From Actinomycetes bacterium (GTDB taxonomy: Bacteria > Actinomycetota > Actinomycetes > Mycobacteriales > Mycobacteriaceae), in contig JAEYMI010000105.1 of assembly GCA_023461275.1 (NCBI GenBank), positions 62,001 to 126,000 on the forward strand: DNA of 64,000 nt, written 5' to 3'. Made by a program: the position numbers and the translations under genes. Each line of letters opens with the position of its first letter. Within the stretch, counting starts at the first letter, position 1. Of the stretch, positions 58,595-64,000 are shown piece after piece. Below the pieces are notes generated by a model that ran no database searches, was not told where the DNA came from, and was given only the letters and a program-made list of their open reading frames with translations.

Positions 58595-59878
58595 ATGAAC
58601 ACCCCCTCCGCTGGCAAACGCACCGTGATCCGCAATGCTCGAGTGTTCGATGGAGTATCGACAAAGATCGTTGATTCAGCTGATGTCGTCATTGAAGGCT
58701 CGAAGATAGCCGCTATTTCCACAAACCCGGTGGGAAACCAACCCGGCACCGAGACCGTCGAAATCGACGGCCGTGGAGAATTCCTGATGCCCGGGATGAC
58801 TGACGCTCACGTTCATCTGATGGGAAATGCGAATGGCTATCTGGATTTCGTGGCCGGACCCAACGGATTATTGGTCGGCAACACCATCGCCGAGGCAAAA
58901 CGCATGCTCCTGCGCGGATTCACCTCGGTGCGGGACATGGGCGGCGATACCGCGCCGGTCAAGACCCTGATCGACCGAGGCGTTTTCGAGGGTCCACGCA
59001 TTTTCCCCAGCCAAGCGATGGTGTCGCAGACATCAGGCCACGGCGACTTCGCCTTCGTCCACGAGACCCCCATCGACTTCGGTGGTGGACCGAGCCGGAC
59101 CGATTCCATCGGATTCACGCGAACCGTCGACGGTGTCGCGCACGTCCTGACCGCGGTGCGTGAGCAACTGCGTCGAGGTGCGTCGCAGATCAAGCTCACC
59201 ATCGGCGGCGGTGCTGCGTCGATGTATGACCCCCTGTACACGCTGCAATTCACACCAGAGGAAATGCGGGCCGCCGTGCAGGCCGCCGAGGACTACGGCA
59301 CGTACGTTGCGACGCACGTGTACACGGTGCCCGGTATCACCCGGGCCATCGAGGCAGGGGTGCGGTCGATCGAACACGGGCATCTCGCCGACGAGGCGAC
59401 GGTCGCACTCATCGGTGAGAAGGACATCTGGTTGTCGATGCAGCCCTTCGCCGAAGACGATCACCACTATCCAGATCCCGATCGTGCGGACAAGAACCGT
59501 CAGATCTGCAACGGCACCGCAGCTGTGTACGGCTGGGCCAAGAAGCACGGCGTGAAGACGGCTTTCGGGACCGATCTGCTGCTCGAGCCGGAATCGGCTG
59601 CGCTCCAAAGCGCCATGGCTGCCCGCCTCGGCGAGTTCTTCACCAATGCGGAGGCGCTCACCATGCTGACATCGGGCAACGCCTCGTTGTTCGAGATGGC
59701 CGGTGAACGCAACCCTTATCACGGGGCATCACTGGGCGTCATCAAAGAGGGTGCCTGGGCGGACCTGCTGCTGTTCGACGGTGATCCAATGGCGGACATC
59801 TCGGTGATTGCCGACCCTGAGAAGAATCTGCGGGTGATCATCAAGGACGGAGCAGTCGTCAAGAACGCGACGGTATAA
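58595..59878 (+). CDS. Metal-dependent amidohydrolase (imidazolonepropionase/Xaa-Pro-peptidase-like)
   Basis: 427 residues. The amidohydrolase metal motifs are present: DAHVHLMG near 72, QIKLTIGGGAASM near 197 with the carbamylated Lys, VATHVYTV near 235, SIEHGHL near 255 and AFGTDLLLE near 325. This is the subtype whose characterised members cleave N-acyl or dipeptide substrates of Lys/Arg and Pro; the substrate here cannot be assigned. It begins the operon with the ABC-like and YhgE/Pip genes, with 5 bases between its stop and the next start. The first 50 codons use more A/T than neighbours, hinting at recent acquisition. Confidence 0.82.
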   Translation: MNTPSAGKRTVIRNARVFDGVSTKIVDSADVVIEGSKIAAISTNPVGNQPGTETVEIDGRGEFLMPGMTDAHVHLMGNANGYLDFVAGPNGLLVGNTIAEAKRMLLRGFTSVRDMGGDTAPVKTLIDRGVFEGPRIFPSQAMVSQTSGHGDFAFVHETPIDFGGGPSRTDSIGFTRTVDGVAHVLTAVREQLRRGASQIKLTIGGGAASMYDPLYTLQFTPEEMRAAVQAAEDYGTYVATHVYTVPGITRAIEAGVRSIEHGHLADEATVALIGEKDIWLSMQPFAEDDHHYPDPDRADKNRQICNGTAAVYGWAKKHGVKTAFGTDLLLEPESAALQSAMAARLGEFFTNAEALTMLTSGNASLFEMAGERNPYHGASLGVIKEGAWADLLLFDGDPMADISVIADPEKNLRVIIKDGAVVKNATV

Positions 59879-59883
59879 CCGCA

Positions 59884-60582
59884 ATGACAGAACCACTGTT
59901 GTATGCCGAAGACATTGCAGTTCGTGCCTCGTGGGGTCCGATCTACGGACCCACCAGTCTGTCCGTCGCGCCGGGTGGAGTGACCGTCCTGGTCGGTTCC
60001 GGCGGCCGCGGCCGGACGGCACTGTTGCTGACGCTGTCCGGGCGGATGAAGCCGACGTCGGGCACGCTGACGGCCTTCGGCCGGACCAACGACGCCCAGC
60101 ATCTGTTCAACCGGGCGGCCATCGCCGATATCGATGAAGTCGACGGAATCGAGCAGACCATTCGCGTGCATGACGTCGTCACCGAGCAGCTCCGCTGGCA
60201 GGCCAAGTGGTACAAGTGGGTTCCGCAGTCGAGGCAGGAAGACCTGGAGCGACTGTGCCGACCCGTGTTCGGTGACCTCTCGATTCCGAGCATGGACGCC
60301 TACGTCGAAGAACTGCCCGAACTGACCGGGGCACTACTCCGGATCGCGATGGCCAACATCCGCAAACCGCCGCTTTTGGTGGTCGGGGGTGTCGATCGCC
60401 TCACCAGAATCGATAGTGCCCAGCAATTGCTGAATCGTCTTGTCGCACTTGGCAGTGAGCAGACGGTGATCACCGCCGACGTCAATGGGGTGTTTGCCGA
60501 CTCGCACGTGCGCGATGCCGTGACAGTGCACAACCTGACCGATGACGAGTTCATCCGGATCGAAGAACAGGACCTTGGCTGA
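59884..60582 (+). CDS. Degenerate ABC-type ATPase paired with YhgE/Pip protein
   Basis: 232 residues with the ABC ATPase outline but altered motifs. The P-loop reads GSGGRGRTALLL where Lys is Arg, the signature region is PELTGALLRIAMANI instead of LSGGQxxRxxxAxA, and the Walker B line is LLVVGGVDRL, with neither the Asp nor the catalytic Glu. The H-loop position reads VITADVNG, so the His is absent. The protein probably does not hydrolyse ATP and may be a regulatory or structural partner. Its stop overlaps the start of the YhgE/Pip gene by one base (TGATG), so the two are coupled. Confidence 0.75.
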   Translation: MTEPLLYAEDIAVRASWGPIYGPTSLSVAPGGVTVLVGSGGRGRTALLLTLSGRMKPTSGTLTAFGRTNDAQHLFNRAAIADIDEVDGIEQTIRVHDVVTEQLRWQAKWYKWVPQSRQEDLERLCRPVFGDLSIPSMDAYVEELPELTGALLRIAMANIRKPPLLVVGGVDRLTRIDSAQQLLNRLVALGSEQTVITADVNGVFADSHVRDAVTVHNLTDDEFIRIEEQDLG

Positions 60583-62546
60583 TGTTTGCCGCATTCTCAC
60601 CGGGCAGTGATTTCAAGCGGTACTACCGCGGGCGGATGCCGCGCCTGGCACTCGCCGTCATCATTCTGATGCCGTTGCTCTACGGTGCCCTGTATCTGTG
60701 GGCGTTCTGGAATCCGTTCGACGCCGTCAACAAGATCCCGGTCGCCCTGGTCAACTCCGACCGAGGCGCCACAGTGGAGGGCAAGCCGCTCAACGCCGGC
60801 CAGCAGGTTGCGCAGGGGCTCATCGACTCCAAACAGCTGGACCTGCACCTGGTGTCCGAAGCGGACGCCAAAAAGGGTGTCGAGCATGGGAAGTACTACT
60901 TCTCGATCACGTTGCCACCGGATTTCAGTGAGGCCGTCGCCTCGCCGTCCTCCAAGGATCCGCGTTCGGCCGAACTGATCTTCACCTACAACGACGCCAA
61001 CAATTATCTGTCGACGGTGATGGGCCAGGATGCCGCCGAGCAAGTGGTGAACCAGGTCGGCGCGCAGGTGGGAGATCAGACGTTCGACATTGTCATCAAT
61101 GGTGTCACCGGTCTGATGCCGAAGTTGCAGCAGGCCAAGGCCGGGGTCGACAAGCTCAATAGTGGTATGCAGCAAGCCAATACCGGCGCCCAAGAGCTCG
61201 CCACCAACCTGGTCACGGCAAAGAACGGCGCGGGACAACTCGCCGGCGGCCTCACCGAACTCGACTCGGCGGTAACTCGTGCCACCGACCCGATCGTCAA
61301 CGCGCTCAACAACTCTGGTGGAAGTGGTCTGTCCGCTCAGCAACTCAACGAGACCGTCAGTCGGCTCAGTACGACCTCGACCACGTTGTCGGATCAGTTC
61401 GGTACCGTGGCCGGTGCACAATCTCAGGCCAGCCAGTTGGTGACCGGCGTGCGGGCGCAACTGCGCGCCAGTAGTGATCCGAATGTTCGGTTCCTGGCCG
61501 ATCAGCTCGGGCCGGTCGAGGACTTCCTCGCCACGCGCGGGCTCGGGCCGGACGCCAACAACCAGCTCACCCAGGTGCAGACCGATGCCAAGGTGCTCTC
61601 CGCGCAGCTCGGTAACCCACAGAGCCCGGCCCGGGCTGCTCTCTCCCTTCTGGAGAGCGGCACGTTGGGCAATGACATCGCTGCTGCTAGAAATGCCGCC
61701 GGTGAGTTGAGCTCGGGTGCCAATCAGCTCAATACCGGTCTCGGTGAGCTCAGTGCCGGTGCCAATCAGCTCTCTTCCGGAACGGTCCAACTAGCCTCTG
61801 GGACACAGCAACTGGCCACGCAGGTGAACGGAGCCGTCGACGCGGTGCCGTCGTGGTCGCAGGAGCAGAAGAACGCACTGGCCTCGACGTTGTCGAAGCC
61901 GGTGGCCTTGAAGGAGAACACGCTCAACCAAGCGGATACCTTCGGTACCGGATTCACGCCGTTCTTCTTCGGTCTCGCGTTGTTCGTCGGCAGCATCATC
62001 GCGTGGATGTTGTTCACGCCGTTGCAATCCCGGCCGATCGCTCAGGGCCTGAATTCATTGCGGGTCGTGCTGGCCTCCTTCGCTCCGACCTTCGCTGTCG
62101 GCATGCTGCAGGCGATCATCCTCTATCTCGTGGTCGTCTTCGCGGTTGGCCTGCGCCCCACTCATCCAATAGGGACGTTCGCCTTCATGCTGCTGATGGT
62201 TGCGGTGTTCCTATCGATGATTCAAATGTTCAACGCATTGTTCGGACCCGCGGTCGGTCGTGTGGTGACGTTGGCATTCCTGATGGTCATGTTGACCTCG
62301 GCCGGCGGTATCTATCCGGTGCCCACCACGACGAAACCCTTCCAATACATCCACTGGGTGGACCCGATGACCTATACCGTCACCGGACTCAGACAGTTGA
62401 CGGTGGGCGGAATCGACTATCGATTGTGGGGATCGATTGCGGTGCTCGTCGTACTGACGTTGACATTCCTCGCGGTATCGACGTGGGCCGCCCGTCGCAA
62501 CAGGCAATACAACATGGATCGGCTCTATCCGCCGGTCGAAGTATAG
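60582..62546 (+). CDS. YhgE/Pip-family membrane protein
   Basis: 654 residues. One N-terminal helix (about 22-45) is followed by an extracytoplasmic region of about 380 residues with coiled-coil repeats of the kind LSSGANQLNTGLGELSAGANQLSSG near 365-400. A C-terminal block of six helices (about 450-640) resembles ABC-2 permeases, with LRPTHPIGTFAFMLLMVAVF near 525. The family includes phage infection protein Pip and the type VII secretion component EsaA. It is a probable partner of the degenerate ABC protein; the cargo is unknown. Confidence 0.85.
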   Translation: MFAAFSPGSDFKRYYRGRMPRLALAVIILMPLLYGALYLWAFWNPFDAVNKIPVALVNSDRGATVEGKPLNAGQQVAQGLIDSKQLDLHLVSEADAKKGVEHGKYYFSITLPPDFSEAVASPSSKDPRSAELIFTYNDANNYLSTVMGQDAAEQVVNQVGAQVGDQTFDIVINGVTGLMPKLQQAKAGVDKLNSGMQQANTGAQELATNLVTAKNGAGQLAGGLTELDSAVTRATDPIVNALNNSGGSGLSAQQLNETVSRLSTTSTTLSDQFGTVAGAQSQASQLVTGVRAQLRASSDPNVRFLADQLGPVEDFLATRGLGPDANNQLTQVQTDAKVLSAQLGNPQSPARAALSLLESGTLGNDIAAARNAAGELSSGANQLNTGLGELSAGANQLSSGTVQLASGTQQLATQVNGAVDAVPSWSQEQKNALASTLSKPVALKENTLNQADTFGTGFTPFFFGLALFVGSIIAWMLFTPLQSRPIAQGLNSLRVVLASFAPTFAVGMLQAIILYLVVVFAVGLRPTHPIGTFAFMLLMVAVFLSMIQMFNALFGPAVGRVVTLAFLMVMLTSAGGIYPVPTTTKPFQYIHWVDPMTYTVTGLRQLTVGGIDYRLWGSIAVLVVLTLTFLAVSTWAARRNRQYNMDRLYPPVEV

Positions 62547-62647
62547 ATGGCGGTCGATGTGCATAAATAAAGTTCAGAAACGGACACAACGAGTTCATTA
62601 AGCGCCACAATGGAATTAGACCTCGAACGACGAACACAGGAGTAGTT

Positions 62648-64000
62648 ATGTCGCAGCACACCAATGCCCGGCACACCACCAACGACGGGGACACCCTTAC
62701 CTTGAACCCGGTCTTCGTCCGGCCGGGGGAGTCGACGGAGTTGCCCAAGTTCACGATTCCGGACGAGATGAGCCTGCCGGAGACCGCCTATCAGATCGTC
62801 CACGACGAGGCGATGCTCGATGGCAATGCGCGGTTGAACCTGGCGACGTTCGTGTCGACGTGGATGGATCCCGAAGCCCGGCAACTCTATGCCGAGACCT
62901 ACGACAAGAACATGATCGACAAGGACGAGTATCCGCAGACCGCCGCGATCGAGGACCGGTGCTGGAAGATCATCGCCGATCTGTGGCACGTGCCCAGCGT
63001 CGACAACGCGATCGGCACCTCGACGATCGGGTCGTCGGAGGCGGCGATGCTGGGTGGGCTCGCCCTCAAGCGTCACTGGCAGGCCCGACGCAAAGCCGAG
63101 GGCAAGCCGATCGACAAGCCAAACCTGGTGTTGTCCACCGCGGTTCAGGTGTGCTGGGAGAAGTTTCTGAACTACTTCGAGGTCGAACCCCGTTGGGTTC
63201 CGGTGTCGCAGGAACATTTCGTCTTCGACGGGCATGAGCTGGAGAAGTACGTCGACGAGAACACCATCGGCGTGGTCGCGATCATGGGCGTGACCTTCAA
63301 CGGCCTGTACGAGCCGGTGAAGGAGATCGCAGCGAAACTCGATGAGATCCAGGCGAATACGGGTCTGGACGTCAAGATTCACGTCGACGGGGCGTCGGGT
63401 GCGATGGTCGCGCCGTTCTGTCAGCCCGACCTCGAATGGGACTTCCGGGTCGATCGTGTGGTGTCGATCAACACGTCGGGTCACAAGTACGGGTTGGTGT
63501 ATCCGGGGCTGGGCTGGATCGTCTGGCGCGACAAGGAAGCTCTGCCGGAGAGCATGGTGTTTCACTGCAGCTACCTCGGCGGCAACATGCCGACCCTGGC
63601 GCTGAACTTTTCACGTCCCGGCGCTCAGGTGCTGTTGCAGTACTACAACTTCCTGCGCCTGGGACGAGAGGGCTACCGTCAGGTCCAGCAGGGCTCGTTG
63701 GATGTGGCGCAATACCTTTCGGCACAGATCGAGAAGATGGGTCCGTTCGAGTTGGTCAGCCGGGGCGACACGATTCCGGTCTTCGCGTGGCGGCTCAAGG
63801 ACGACTACACCGACAAGTGGAATCTGTACGACCTCTCCGACCGGTTGCGGATGAAGGGCTGGCTTGTGCCGGCGTATCCGATGGCCGACGATTTGGCGGA
63901 TATGACGTTGCAGCGCATCGTGGTTCGTGCCGGCTTGAGCCATGATCTGGCCAACGCACTGCTGGGGGATATGGAGAGCGAAGTCAGTTTCCTGAACAAC
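62648..64000 (+). CDS. gadB: Glutamate decarboxylase, partial (3' end outside)
   Basis: The first 451 codons are visible; the frame runs off the right edge. AGGAG lies 5 nt before the ATG at 62648. The PLP-dependent decarboxylase fold is intact: IGTSTIGSSEAAMLGGLALKR near 120, HVDGASGAMVAPF near 245 with the Asp that pairs with the PLP ring nitrogen, and VSINTSGHKYGLVYPG near 273 with the PLP-binding Lys. The enzyme converts glutamate to GABA and takes up a proton, a route to acid resistance. No glutamate/GABA antiporter gene precedes it. Confidence 0.93.
   Translation, partial: MSQHTNARHTTNDGDTLTLNPVFVRPGESTELPKFTIPDEMSLPETAYQIVHDEAMLDGNARLNLATFVSTWMDPEARQLYAETYDKNMIDKDEYPQTAAIEDRCWKIIADLWHVPSVDNAIGTSTIGSSEAAMLGGLALKRHWQARRKAEGKPIDKPNLVLSTAVQVCWEKFLNYFEVEPRWVPVSQEHFVFDGHELEKYVDENTIGVVAIMGVTFNGLYEPVKEIAAKLDEIQANTGLDVKIHVDGASGAMVAPFCQPDLEWDFRVDRVVSINTSGHKYGLVYPGLGWIVWRDKEALPESMVFHCSYLGGNMPTLALNFSRPGAQVLLQYYNFLRLGREGYRQVQQGSLDVAQYLSAQIEKMGPFELVSRGDTIPVFAWRLKDDYTDKWNLYDLSDRLRMKGWLVPAYPMADDLADMTLQRIVVRAGLSHDLANALLGDMESEVSFLNN

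Noticed and set aside
1..64000. CRISPR arrays, insertion sequences or rRNA genes
   Set aside because: No regularly spaced repeats, transposase motifs or rRNA signatures were seen.

Overview
The window is a high-GC actinobacterial chromosome segment from the order Mycobacteriales. Markers of that order include a secreted antigen-85-like mycolyltransferase, WhiB7 with its attenuated leader, AdnAB, an F420-type oxidoreductase, UPF0182 and a DUF3107 protein. Gene order from parA (365) to the UPF0182 gene (ending 37210) follows Mycobacterium tuberculosis Rv3213c to Rv3193c almost gene by gene. The lack of PE/PPE genes and the style of the accessory genes suggest Gordonia or a near relative (inference, not tested). 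There is no prophage, insertion sequence, rRNA operon or CRISPR array.

Region 1 (1-9476) is conserved backbone: an orphan ParA, a membrane-anchored protein beside the RhlE helicase, a ferritin-like protein, DUF3107, a TetR regulator, a DUF3152 protease-like protein, MoeZ and a TIGR02569 protein. Region 2 (9483-13730) is an accessory insertion relative to M. tuberculosis. It holds a TetR regulator, a DUF7064/7065-type lipocalin-like protein and an 854-residue PEP-synthase-like phosphotransferase related in architecture to rifampin phosphotransferase. Region 3 (13774-28578) is rich in DNA repair and stress genes: an alkyltransferase-like protein, a LipV-type hydrolase, adnA-adnB, a K+ channel, NudC, a mycoredoxin-like protein, uvrD2, then the whiB7 leader and whiB7. 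Next come an unknown small protein, an ABC1 kinase coupled to a TOMM-cyclodehydratase-like protein, a DUF2342 protein, a PDZ/Lon-like protease, a PPA1309 protein and UPF0182.

Region 4 (37211-45479) begins with a long hairpin, a REP-like element and the initiator tRNA. It continues with a FitA/VapC-type toxin-antitoxin pair, a PhoA-type lipoprotein phosphatase, FMN and F420 oxidoreductases, DUF2630, a propionyl-CoA synthetase and a PD-(D/E)XK-like protein. Region 5 (45560-58302) has a fadE24-fadE23-like acyl-CoA dehydrogenase pair with a paired operator, DUF2752, an MBL-fold hydrolase, hisN, then prfB-mscS-(unknown)-ftsE-ftsX-smpB, an alpha-galactosidase lipoprotein and the mycolyltransferase. 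Region 6 (58303-64000) has an amidohydrolase, an ABC-type ATPase with its catalytic residues replaced, coupled to a YhgE/Pip membrane protein, and the start of glutamate decarboxylase.

Many genes look leaderless: a TANNNT -10 box lies 6-8 nt before the start codon. I used this, with Shine-Dalgarno spacing, to choose starts. The observations most worth following are the degenerate ABC/YhgE pair, the PEP-synthase-like cluster, the ABC1 kinase/TOMM-E1-like pair, the unknown protein beside whiB7, and the damage-type promoter with tandem repeats before adnA. All identifications are from reading sequence and remembered families; no search was run.
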